64,000 bases of DNA, from positions 62,001 to 126,000 of the forward strand of contig NZ_JAEMNV010000007.1 of assembly GCF_016482825.1 (NCBI RefSeq). Reading direction: 5' to 3'. The notes under the pieces were generated by a model, which had not been told where the DNA came from, made no database searches, and worked only from the letters and a program-made list of their open reading frames with translations. Shown piece after piece: positions 7,410 through 15,763 of the stretch; the stretch's first letter is position 1, and each line of letters starts with the position of its first letter. The DNA comes from Antrihabitans stalagmiti. GTDB taxonomy: Bacteria; Actinomycetota; Actinomycetes; Mycobacteriales; Mycobacteriaceae. The position numbers and the translations under genes were made by a program.

Positions 7410-8813
7410 ATGACACAACGTTTGTCCCCTCTCGATGCCGGCTTTCTCGAGTTGGAAGACTCCGACCCCAACGTCAGTCTTGCGATCGCGGCCGTGGCGA
7501 TAATCGAAGGTCCGCCGCCGAGCGAGGCTGATTTCCTCGAAGCGGTCGCGGCCCGATTGATCGCAATTCCACACGCGCGCGAGCGAATTCACACCACCGC
7601 ATTCGATCTGAGTGCGCCGGTATGGATCGATGACGACGACTTCGATGTCAATCGTCACCTGCGTCGCACCGCCCTACCTGCACCGGGCGACGACGACGCC
7701 CTCGGTCACCTGGTCGGCCGTGTGATGGCGCAGCGGCTGGACAGGTCCCGACCCCTGTGGGAGTGCTGGGTCGTAGAGGGTCTGGAGAACGGTCGGTGGG
7801 CGATTCTGGCCAAGGTTCATCACTGCATGGCCGACGGCATCGCCGGTGCGCGACTGTTCGAGGCCCTCTGCGACCCGGACACCCACAACGGTGTGGTGAG
7901 GCTCGTCAGTCGGCGCGAACCAGCGGACAACTCTACGGGCATTGCGCGCCGCGTTCGCGACGCGCTCGTTGCGCTACCGTCCTCCCCCGCCGCTCAATTC
8001 CGCTATCTCGTCAAGGGTCTACTGACCCCCCTTCAGATCGCGCTCGGAACCTTCGGCGCAGCCAAAGGGTTTGCCGGCATCGCAGGCGGTGTGCTCGTTC
8101 CGACCGCGTCGACGTCGCTGCTCGGGCCGGTCGGCAAACAACGGCGATACGCAGTGGCGCGAGCGTCGATGCTCGACATTCGCGACGTGTGCACCGTGTT
8201 CGATGTGAAGGTGAACGATGTGGCCCTCGCTGCCATCACCGGGGCATTGCGCACAATGTTGCTCCGCCGCGGAGAGGAGCCGAAAGAAGATTCGGTTCGG
8301 ACACTCGTTCCGGTGTCGGTTCGGAACTCGGGCAGCGCCGATGTGCTCGACAACCGTGTCTCCCTGATGTTGCCTGTCCTGCCCGTGGCAATCGCTGATC
8401 CGGTCGACCAGCTCGCCGCCGTCCACGGTCGAATGGCAGCCCACAAGTCGGGCGGCGAGGCCGAGGCGGGTCATCTCGCGACCTCGTTGGCCGAGCACTG
8501 GCCCTTCGCACCCACCGCATGGGCCGTACGGCTGGCGAGCAGACTGCCGCAACACGGAATCGACATCGTGGCCACGAACGTTCCCGGCCCCAAGCACAGT
8601 AGGACCGTGCTCGGAAGTCGGGTCGTCGAGATCTTTCCCTACGTCCCGATAGCGTGGCGCCTGCGAATCGGAATCGCGATCTTGAGCTACGCCGACCGGG
8701 TTTCGTTCGGAATCACCGGAGATTTCGACTCGGCGCCGGATCTCGACTTTCTGGCTCACGAAATCGAGCGCCATATGGAACTTCTCGTCGCGGAAGCACA
8801 CTCCCGGCGTTAA
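7410..8813 (+). CDS. Wax ester synthase / diacylglycerol acyltransferase (WS/DGAT)
   Basis: 467 residues, typical length for the family. The catalytic motif HHCMADG is at residues 137-143, with His138 expected to deprotonate the acceptor alcohol. The second family block (NDVALAAITGALR) and a late VATNVPGP motif are also present. It should transfer acyl groups from acyl-CoA to fatty alcohols or diacylglycerol, forming storage lipid. Members such as tgs1 (Rv3130c) are induced by DosR in M. tuberculosis. It converges on the P-loop kinase gene with a 4-bp overlap at the stop codons. A second WS/DGAT lies at 44.4 kb. Confidence 0.92.
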   Translation: MTQRLSPLDAGFLELEDSDPNVSLAIAAVAIIEGPPPSEADFLEAVAARLIAIPHARERIHTTAFDLSAPVWIDDDDFDVNRHLRRTALPAPGDDDALGHLVGRVMAQRLDRSRPLWECWVVEGLENGRWAILAKVHHCMADGIAGARLFEALCDPDTHNGVVRLVSRREPADNSTGIARRVRDALVALPSSPAAQFRYLVKGLLTPLQIALGTFGAAKGFAGIAGGVLVPTASTSLLGPVGKQRRYAVARASMLDIRDVCTVFDVKVNDVALAAITGALRTMLLRRGEEPKEDSVRTLVPVSVRNSGSADVLDNRVSLMLPVLPVAIADPVDQLAAVHGRMAAHKSGGEAEAGHLATSLAEHWPFAPTAWAVRLASRLPQHGIDIVATNVPGPKHSRTVLGSRVVEIFPYVPIAWRLRIGIAILSYADRVSFGITGDFDSAPDLDFLAHEIERHMELLVAEAHSRR

Positions 8814-9325
8814 CAGTTCGCGAGTGCGACTGCGCGTAGTCGCACTATCTCGACAGCGGATTCGATATCCGTCACCGCAGTGTCGATCACGAGCCGCTCG
8901 CGGTCCCATGGCTCGTAGACGCGAGCGGTCACCTGTTGCCACGTCGGCAGGACCAGACCCGCAATATCTGCGGCGCGACGCTCGACCCGCTCGCGGTGTC
9001 GACTGGAATCCGAGCAGACCACCTCGACGTCGAGAAGCCAGGCGCCCCGTTCGAACGCAACATCGCGCCACGCATCCCGCGTAATCCTGAGTGGGTTCAC
9101 GCACTCGGCGACGCAGAGCAATCCGTTGTCGATCTGATCGCGCGCCACCGCGTATCCGATCATGTAGCCGGCCGTTTCCACCGTCGACGCTTCACCCGAT
9201 CGTTCGAGCGCGTTCTCTATGGTGTCGATCCGCACAAACGCCGCGCCGAGGGACCTCGCCACCGGCCGAGCTATCGACGTCTTCCCGGTCGCAGGCAAGC
9301 CCGCGACCACGATCAACCCGGCCAT
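8810..9325 (-). CDS. P-loop kinase-like (AAA family) protein
   Basis: 171 residues. A Walker A motif GLPATGKT is at residues 9-16, followed by a substrate-binding pattern (FVRIDTIENAL) typical of small-molecule kinases related to gluconate or APH-linked kinases. A lid-like Arg-rich segment (SSRHRERVERR) is at about 105-115. It resembles the kinase half of the Rv2004c-type protein at 21.8 kb (GLPGTGKST there). It is the last gene of the minus-strand run cydABDC - KAS III - KAS III - kinase, 33 bp after the second KAS. The substrate is unknown. Confidence 0.75.
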   Translation of the reverse strand: MAGLIVVAGLPATGKTSIARPVARSLGAAFVRIDTIENALERSGEASTVETAGYMIGYAVARDQIDNGLLCVAECVNPLRITRDAWRDVAFERGAWLLDVEVVCSDSSRHRERVERRAADIAGLVLPTWQQVTARVYEPWDRERLVIDTAVTDIESAVEIVRLRAVALANC

Positions 9326-9358
9326 CCTGTCGCCGCTGCCTTCTGTTGCCGCCTTCTG

Positions 9359-10237
9359 TTACGTCGCAGGGGGCATGCGATAGACAACGGCAGCTGCTTC
9401 GATCCCTGCGCCGGCGGCGAGTAGGAGTGCAGTCCCACCCGGACGTAGTTGCGAGACAGCGTCTTTCATGGCCAGGAGAATCGCAGACGTGTGCGCATTG
9501 GCATCCGTAGCTGCCGTGATTCGCTGCGGCGAGATGCCGAGCTCGCTCGCCAAAACGATGCAGAACTTTCGATCGCCTGGAGCAGCGACAATCAAGTCGA
9601 GTCCGTCGATATCCAATTCCTCAGCTGCCAAGCACTTTTCGGCAGCTCGAGCCGCAGCGGCACCGTAGCCGTCAGCACAGTCTTCGGAAATTTCGAAGCG
9701 CAGCACATTCTGTCGATGCTCCAGCCCGACGGTGGCGCGGAAGGCTTTCTCGTCATCGATCGTGACCCAATGGAAGTCGCCGAAGCCGTAGTTGGAGTCC
9801 CGCCAGCTGCACAGCAGCGCGGCACCGGTCGGAGAGAAGGGAAAATCTTTGCTCATTCCGTGCCCGGGGTCGGCGTCGCTCGTCACCACAAGTCCCCTGG
9901 TGACCGTGCCGGTTCGGAGAAATCCGTCTATCACCTGGGCAGCAGTCAGCGCACCGCACGATCCGTTGGCGACATCGAAGGAAAAGGTGCCGTGTCCCCC
10001 GGCGTGTGGATCCTCGGGATTCGCGCCGATGTCTTCCTGAATCAGTGCTGCCAGTGCAGGTTCGCCGAGATTGCGATCGCGATAGAGGCCCGCGTTGACT
10101 ACGAGGTCCAGATCGTTCGGGTCGCAGCTCGCGGACGACAGGCACTCCTTCGCGGCCTCCACCGCAAGATGCAAAGCGCTGTGCTTGGTCCGCCAACCGC
10201 CGTGCGAAACGCTGATGTTGTCAATGACTGTTCCCAT
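9359..10237 (-). CDS. Divergent KAS III-like protein (lacks catalytic His)
   Basis: 292 residues with a thiolase-fold pattern. The nucleophile Cys94 is kept (DVANGSCGALTAAQ). The position equivalent to the KAS III catalytic His (HQTS in its neighbour) reads APGDRKF, so the His is missing; an Asn near 247 (TDANAHTSAI) may match the catalytic Asn. At 292 residues it is shorter than usual KAS III (about 320-370). Its start overlaps the end of the upstream KAS III gene by 17 bp, so the two are probably translated together and may form a heteromeric pair, as in some ketosynthase/chain-length-factor systems. The reaction is unknown. Confidence 0.75.
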   Translation of the reverse strand: MGTVIDNISVSHGGWRTKHSALHLAVEAAKECLSSASCDPNDLDLVVNAGLYRDRNLGEPALAALIQEDIGANPEDPHAGGHGTFSFDVANGSCGALTAAQVIDGFLRTGTVTRGLVVTSDADPGHGMSKDFPFSPTGAALLCSWRDSNYGFGDFHWVTIDDEKAFRATVGLEHRQNVLRFEISEDCADGYGAAAARAAEKCLAAEELDIDGLDLIVAAPGDRKFCIVLASELGISPQRITAATDANAHTSAILLAMKDAVSQLRPGGTALLLAAGAGIEAAAVVYRMPPAT

Positions 10238-11324
10238 AGCTTTCCAGTAACTCCTTGTCCGGTGTGAAGAGAACGACGCCGATCTCCAAACCGGACGCCA
10301 GCGCTACGAGCGCAACGGTTTCGCCGGGCTCTATTCGTTGTGCCTCGAATTCGTCGACCAACGCAACCGTGTGTGTCGTCGACGCTGTATTGCCGTATTT
10401 GTCGACGGTGATGACCGCATCGTGTCGAGGTGCATCACCGAACTTCTCGACAAGTTCTGCCATACCCTTCCGAATCGCACGAGCAGACGTTTGGTGTGTG
10501 ATCACGTGATCGATGTCGTGGAGTGACAAACCGGCTGTGTCGAGGACCTCCTGGAACAGCACCGGGGTGTCGGAGATCGCAACCTTGTGTATGGCACGGG
10601 AATTCGTGAACATACGCGCCGCAGGTTCGTGTCCCTTCGGATACGCGAGGCAGAGTCTGCTGTGATCGGCGATGGTCGTGAAGCCTGAGACCGAAATACT
10701 TCCCGAGCCAGGCTGTGCGCGTTCGAGGACCAACGCGGCGCCGGCGTCACCCACTGTCAGCGACGCGAGCTCCTTGCTCATAACGTTGTGCACGTGTCGG
10801 GCGGCGTTCGCGCTGACCGGCGAGATGTACTCGCCGCTGACGACCATGCCGCGCGTGATCAAGCCCTGTCGAATCCAGTTGTTCAGAATCGCGACGCCGG
10901 TAAGCATTCCTGCGCACGCGTTCGAGATATCGAAGGTCAGCGCGCCGGTTGCACCGATGCGTTTCGCGATCGCACTACTCATGGTTGGTTCGAGCCACTG
11001 GGTGAGGCCGTCGCGAAACTTGGTGATGCTGCAGTTGATCACTACTTCGATTTCTTCTCCACGCCGACCTGCGTGCCGGAGGCTGTCCTGCGCAGCAGCA
11101 GTAGCGAGAGTCAACGAATCATGTTCTCCTGCTGACACTCTCCGCTCATGAATGCCCGTAAGGCGTTCCAAATCGATGTGTGTCCGATGTTTCGTCGTGG
11201 CCATCACCTCGGTGGTCGACATGTGGGTCGACGGAAGCTGTCTGCCGGCACCGGCGATTCGAGTTCGGTACGGCGAACGAACCTTCTGCGACTCGTCTTC
11301 CATTACAAGCCAACGTTTTTGCAT
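10221..11324 (-). CDS. 3-oxoacyl-ACP synthase III family protein
   Basis: 367 residues from ATG 11324, with a strong site AAGGAGG seven bases before it; the frame is open further upstream but lies inside cydC. The full KAS III triad is present: Cys137 (SNACAGM), His277 (THQTSARA) and Asn312 (KYGNTAST). An N-terminal extension of about 20 residues precedes the fold. Family members condense an acyl-CoA starter with malonyl-ACP or join two acyl chains. It begins 26 bp after cydC and overlaps the divergent KAS III gene, which places a lipid or secondary-metabolite step in the cytochrome bd operon. The substrate cannot be told. Confidence 0.85.
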   Translation of the reverse strand: MQKRWLVMEDESQKVRSPYRTRIAGAGRQLPSTHMSTTEVMATTKHRTHIDLERLTGIHERRVSAGEHDSLTLATAAAQDSLRHAGRRGEEIEVVINCSITKFRDGLTQWLEPTMSSAIAKRIGATGALTFDISNACAGMLTGVAILNNWIRQGLITRGMVVSGEYISPVSANAARHVHNVMSKELASLTVGDAGAALVLERAQPGSGSISVSGFTTIADHSRLCLAYPKGHEPAARMFTNSRAIHKVAISDTPVLFQEVLDTAGLSLHDIDHVITHQTSARAIRKGMAELVEKFGDAPRHDAVITVDKYGNTASTTHTVALVDEFEAQRIEPGETVALVALASGLEIGVVLFTPDKELLESYGNSH

Positions 11325-11350
11325 TGCGAGACCTCCTTCTTCCAAGCCTG

Positions 11351-13066
11351 TCACCGGGGGCGATCGGCGACGAGAGGAGAAGGTCCCGTACGGCTGGGTC
11401 TTCCAGCCGGCGCAGCCTCGACAGTGTGCACCCGGTCGGCGTGGGTGTCGGACGGAAGCTGATGGGTGACGACGACGACCGTCCGATCTGCAGCGACCAA
11501 TCCGCAACGCCGATCGAGCAGGCTCCGCAGCAGATCGGCGCCGTCCTCGTTGTCGAGGTGCTCTGTAGGCTCGTCGAGCAACAAGACTCGGGCAGGTGAT
11601 GCCAGTGCCCGCGCGAGCAGAATTCGCCGCCGCTGGCCCCCCGACACGGCCTTGGCTCCACCGGTCAACCGAGTGTGCAATCCCTCCGGCAACGCGCTCA
11701 CCCATCCGCTCAACCCCACAGCGTCGAGGATGCTCATCGCCGCCGGCTCCGTGAGATTGCCGTTCGATACCCTCAGGTTCTCCAACAGCGAGGTGTCGAA
11801 CAAGTGCGCGTCTTCGGCGAAGAACCCGATGTCTGTACGCAACTGCTCGCTGTCGAAATTTTCGATCGGAAGCTCGTCGATCATGACGGATCCAGCCATC
11901 GCAGGAAGGATCCCTGCAAGAGTCATCAACAGAGTCGTCTTGCCCGCACCGCTGGCACCGACTATTGCCGTACGCGATCCAGGGAAGAAATCTAGATCGA
12001 TTGCACGGGTCTGCCTTCCGCCGTTTCGACCGCACACAAGACCCTCGGCCCGAACGGCGACCGACGGAGGGACCGCAACCGTGCCCGCATCGTCACACGC
12101 CGTTTCGGCAGCATCCAGCATCGCCATCAACCTGGTTGCGGCGATTCGCGCCCTTGTGAGTTCCTGCGCCGTCTCGGGCATCGGCCCGAGGGCCTCGAAC
12201 GCTGCGAGCGGCAGTAGCACGAGCACCGCCAACGCCATAGGTGACATGTCGGCGGCACTTGCGTAGGCAAGAATGCCGAAAGCCAGTGCCGCAACCAAAC
12301 TGACCGATATCGCGAGAGGTTGCGCGGCAGCCGCCAAGGCTGACCCGAAAGCGGCGCGGTCGAAGAGAGCGACCGATCTCATCCGCTTACGTCGGGTGTC
12401 GTCGAGCAACCCGTCGAGCTTTCCCGCGACCCGCAATTCGGCAGCATGGTCGAGAGCGACGACCCCGCGTTCGACGGCCGCAGCACGGGAGAACGCGGCA
12501 GCCTGTTCGGCTTGCCTTGCGGACCTAGCACCTACCCATGGCGCGACGACGCCCGCGAAGACAGCTGATCCGGCCAACACGGTAGCGGCGGGTAGTGAAA
12601 TGCAAGCACTGAGTACCACTGCAGCAGTGGCCAATACCGCAGCTACCGCCATCGGGACGATAGCTCGCACAACTACGGCACCTACGGCGTCGACATCGAC
12701 TCCCGTCCGCACGAGGAGGTCACCCTTGCGCAACCCCGTCACAGTCGCTGGGTTGCCCTCCGCGAGCCTGCGGTAGATGGCTGTACGCGCGTTGGTTGTT
12801 CCACGCAGCGCAGCATCGTGGGACGCCAAGCGTTCGAGGTAGCGGAAGATTCCGCGGGAGATGCCGAGTGCGCGTACGGAGACGACAGCAATCGACAGGT
12901 CGAGAACAGGCGGCATCTGCCAGGCGCGGGCAATCAGCCACGCAGCCAACGCAGCGAGCGCGAGGCCGCTACCGAGGGCAACCACACCGGCAGCAATGGC
13001 CACGGCAAATCGACGCAATGGAACGTCGAGCAGCAGGACTGCACGCACGAGCGGGTCGTTACGCAT
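11351..13066 (-). CDS. cydC: CydC, thiol-exporter ABC transporter subunit for cytochrome bd assembly
   Basis: 571 residues from ATG 13066, overlapping the cydD stop by 8 bp. Six membrane spans fill the N-terminal half. The nucleotide-binding domain has Walker A GASGAGKTT, signature SGGQRRR and Walker B VLLLDEPTEH. CydDC heterodimers export cysteine and glutathione to the periplasmic side and bind heme, and are needed for cytochrome bd maturation. Order cydA-B-D-C on one strand with overlapping or near-touching genes supports the assignment. The longer frame upstream of 13066 lies within cydD and is not needed. Confidence 0.93.
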   Translation of the reverse strand: MRNDPLVRAVLLLDVPLRRFAVAIAAGVVALGSGLALAALAAWLIARAWQMPPVLDLSIAVVSVRALGISRGIFRYLERLASHDAALRGTTNARTAIYRRLAEGNPATVTGLRKGDLLVRTGVDVDAVGAVVVRAIVPMAVAAVLATAAVVLSACISLPAATVLAGSAVFAGVVAPWVGARSARQAEQAAAFSRAAAVERGVVALDHAAELRVAGKLDGLLDDTRRKRMRSVALFDRAAFGSALAAAAQPLAISVSLVAALAFGILAYASAADMSPMALAVLVLLPLAAFEALGPMPETAQELTRARIAATRLMAMLDAAETACDDAGTVAVPPSVAVRAEGLVCGRNGGRQTRAIDLDFFPGSRTAIVGASGAGKTTLLMTLAGILPAMAGSVMIDELPIENFDSEQLRTDIGFFAEDAHLFDTSLLENLRVSNGNLTEPAAMSILDAVGLSGWVSALPEGLHTRLTGGAKAVSGGQRRRILLARALASPARVLLLDEPTEHLDNEDGADLLRSLLDRRCGLVAADRTVVVVTHQLPSDTHADRVHTVEAAPAGRPSRTGPSPLVADRPR

Positions 13067-14732
13067 CGGTACGCACCTCCACCAGGACGTCAGCGGTGGC
13101 AAGCACCGCGGGACGGTGTCCAACGACAACGACCGTCACACCACTTCGAGCGCGGTCGACCAGCGCCTGGAGCACCCTCGCTTCGGACGCGTCGTCGAGA
13201 TGAGCCGTGGGTTCGTCCAGTAGAAGCACCTGCTTGTTGCCCGCAAGGACCCTGGTCAATGCGAGTCGCTGCCGCTGTCCGAGAGACAGGCCGACACCAC
13301 CTTCCCCGACCAGGGTTGCCCAGCGATGGGGCAATTCGTCGAGTACTGCGTCGAAACCCGTTGCCGCGCATGCAGCAGCAAGCCGGTCGGCACCGATGGC
13401 AATGCTTCCCGTCAGTTCGAGGTTTTCACGCAGCGTGCCGGGGACGAGAACCGGACGCTGCGGCAGCCAGCCGACTTGCGACCACCACTCCTGCAGATCT
13501 ACCCCTGCGACGTCGCGTCCGCCGACGATCACGCGTCCCTCGTCCGGAGCGTTCAGTCCGATAATCGCCTGCAGCGCAGTGGATTTGCCGGCACCGTTCA
13601 TGCCCACCAACACGGTGACGCGCCCAGGTTCGAGACACGCCGACAAATTGTGCGGGGCGAAGCCACTGCGAGTACGAATCGATACATGCTCGAGTTCGAT
13701 CGTTCCGCCGACGGGCGTCAAGCCTCGGCCGACAGCCTCCTCGGTGGTCGTTTCGAGAACCTCGAAGGCTTGGTCGGCCGCAGCTTTGCCGTTCGCAGCC
13801 GCGTGAAACTTTGCACCGACCGCACGTAACGGTTGATAGACCTCCGGTGCCAGAATCAGCGCGACCAATCCCGCCATAAGGGTCATTTCCCCGAAAACCA
13901 GACGCAGCCCAATACTGACCGCGACGAGCGCAACGCACAGTGTTGCAAGCAGTTCCAGAACGAACGCAGACAGGAAGGCAACACGCAGCGCAGCCATGGC
14001 GGACTTACGGTGCGCGTCGCCGAGCTCCCGAACCCGCCGCGCTGGACCGCGCTCGCGACCCAGCGCTCGAAGTGTCGGTAACCCCGCGAGGAGATCGAGC
14101 AGCTGCGCCGACAACGCACTCATCGTCTCCAACGTGGCTTCCGATCGGTGTTTCGTCAGCAGTCCGATCAGCACCATGAAGATCGGTATGAGAGGCAGGG
14201 TTACGACGATGATGACTGCGGAAACCAGGTCGTGCCATGCGATGACGACAAGAACGATCGGAGGTACGACCGTCGCAAGCACCAGTGCCGGAAGATAGCC
14301 CGCCAAGTACTGCCGCAGATCGTCGAGTCCCTGCGACACCAGAAACGTCAAGTTCGCTCGACGCGAATCGAGTTCTCGCGTCTGCAGATTCGCGCCGGCC
14401 TCCAGCACTTCGCTTTCGAGTTCAGCGACGACACGAGAAGCGGCACGGTGACCGAAGCGGCCTTGAGCCCACACGGCGAGCACACGCGCTCCGAGAGCCA
14501 TGCAGAGAACGGCTAGTTCGAATGTCCACGCCGCGAGATTTCGGCGATCCGGTTCGGTGATGACGCCCGCCAACACGCCGCCGACGCACAGAGCCGATAC
14601 AACGGTCGCTATTGTCGCGACCAGCGAAAGGATAACTGTCAGAACAAGATAACTACGCGCCGATCGGGAGTACTTCCACAGCCGCGGATCGATCGGGCCG
14701 CGACTGTTACGGGGTTCGGTTGCGAGCCTCAT
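13059..14732 (-). CDS. cydD: CydD, thiol-exporter ABC transporter subunit
   Basis: 557 residues from ATG 14732, which overlaps the cydB stop in an ATGA arrangement. The transmembrane domain (about residues 20-310) is followed by a nucleotide-binding domain with Walker A GMNGAGKST, signature SLGQRQR and Walker B VLLLDEPTAH. The signature starts SLGQ rather than SGGQ, a mild variant. It works with CydC as a heterodimeric exporter for assembly of the bd oxidase encoded just upstream. Confidence 0.93.
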   Translation of the reverse strand: MRLATEPRNSRGPIDPRLWKYSRSARSYLVLTVILSLVATIATVVSALCVGGVLAGVITEPDRRNLAAWTFELAVLCMALGARVLAVWAQGRFGHRAASRVVAELESEVLEAGANLQTRELDSRRANLTFLVSQGLDDLRQYLAGYLPALVLATVVPPIVLVVIAWHDLVSAVIIVVTLPLIPIFMVLIGLLTKHRSEATLETMSALSAQLLDLLAGLPTLRALGRERGPARRVRELGDAHRKSAMAALRVAFLSAFVLELLATLCVALVAVSIGLRLVFGEMTLMAGLVALILAPEVYQPLRAVGAKFHAAANGKAAADQAFEVLETTTEEAVGRGLTPVGGTIELEHVSIRTRSGFAPHNLSACLEPGRVTVLVGMNGAGKSTALQAIIGLNAPDEGRVIVGGRDVAGVDLQEWWSQVGWLPQRPVLVPGTLRENLELTGSIAIGADRLAAACAATGFDAVLDELPHRWATLVGEGGVGLSLGQRQRLALTRVLAGNKQVLLLDEPTAHLDDASEARVLQALVDRARSGVTVVVVGHRPAVLATADVLVEVRTDA

Positions 14733-15754
14733 TGCGACCGATCCGACTTCAGCCCTATCGACGGCGGAATGTGGTCGACGGAGATTCGGCTGCGGAACAC
14801 CCAGTAGGTCCACGCCTGGTACATGACGACGACCGGAGTCATAAACGCTGCGGCCCACGTCATCACCTTCAGCGTGTAGTCGCTCGACGACGAGTTGGAG
14901 ATGGTCAGGTTGTACGCGGCGTCAGTGGTGGACGGCATCAAGTTCGGATAGAGCGAGCCGAACAACAGCACGACGGTCGACACAATCGCGACGGTGGTGA
15001 GCAGGAATGCCCAGCCCTCTCGACCTGCCCTGGTGAGGGCGGCAACTCCGACCAGCGCAGCGGCAGCCGTGGCGACTGTCAGCCAGGTCCATCCCTTGCC
15101 GTAGGACACTTGCGTCCAGAGGACGAATACACCGGCTACCAGGACTGCTGGAACTGCGAGCCGTTGTGCAAGAAGTACAGCGTCTTCGCGGACTTCGTCT
15201 GCAGACTTGAGTGCGACGAACACAGCGCCGTGGAGTACGAAGACCAGGGCTGTCGTCACGCCGCCGAGCAGCGCGTACGGGTTCAGCATGTCGAACAGAT
15301 TCGACGTCACCTTGCGGTCGGCGTCGATGGCAACCCCGCGAACCAGATTGGCGAAGGCAACGCCCCACAACACCGCCGGCAGCCACGATCCGACCATGAT
15401 GGCCGCATCACAGCGTGCCCGCCACCGTACGTCGTCGATCTTCCCGCGCCATTCGATCGCAACGACTCGGACGATGAGCGCGATCAGGATGAGCAACAAC
15501 GGCAAGTAGAAGCCGGAGAACATGGTTGCGTACCAGTCGGGGAAAGCCGCAAAGAGTGCGCCACCCGCCGTGAGCAGCCAGACTTCGTTGCCGTCCCAGA
15601 CGGGGCCGATCGTGTTCAACAGAACACGACGTCGCTCGTCGGTTCGGCCGAGGACAGGAAAGAGCATTCCGACGCCGAAGTCGAAACCCTCCAGGACGAA
15701 GTAGCCCGTGAACAAGACTCCGACCAGGACGAACCACACCTGCGCAAGTTCCAT
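14729..15754 (-). CDS. cydB: Cytochrome bd ubiquinol/menaquinol oxidase subunit II
   Basis: 341 residues. Two ATGs lie six bases apart (15760 and 15754). AGGAG stands directly against the first and six bases before the second, so 15754 (MELAQVWFVLVG) is the likely start. About eight or nine membrane spans are visible, with family blocks FVLEGFDFGVG, GPVWDGNEVWLL and SLYPNLMPST. CydB is the partner of CydA in the quinol oxidase, which has high oxygen affinity. Nine bases separate it from cydA and four overlap with cydD. Confidence 0.95.
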   Translation of the reverse strand: MELAQVWFVLVGVLFTGYFVLEGFDFGVGMLFPVLGRTDERRRVLLNTIGPVWDGNEVWLLTAGGALFAAFPDWYATMFSGFYLPLLLILIALIVRVVAIEWRGKIDDVRWRARCDAAIMVGSWLPAVLWGVAFANLVRGVAIDADRKVTSNLFDMLNPYALLGGVTTALVFVLHGAVFVALKSADEVREDAVLLAQRLAVPAVLVAGVFVLWTQVSYGKGWTWLTVATAAAALVGVAALTRAGREGWAFLLTTVAIVSTVVLLFGSLYPNLMPSTTDAAYNLTISNSSSSDYTLKVMTWAAAFMTPVVVMYQAWTYWVFRSRISVDHIPPSIGLKSDRSQ

Positions 15755-15763
15755 CACCATCTC

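Noticed and set aside
11325-12035. Upstream extension of the KAS III frame
   Set aside because: It runs inside cydC; AAGGAGG before ATG 11324 and KAS III homology mark the true start.
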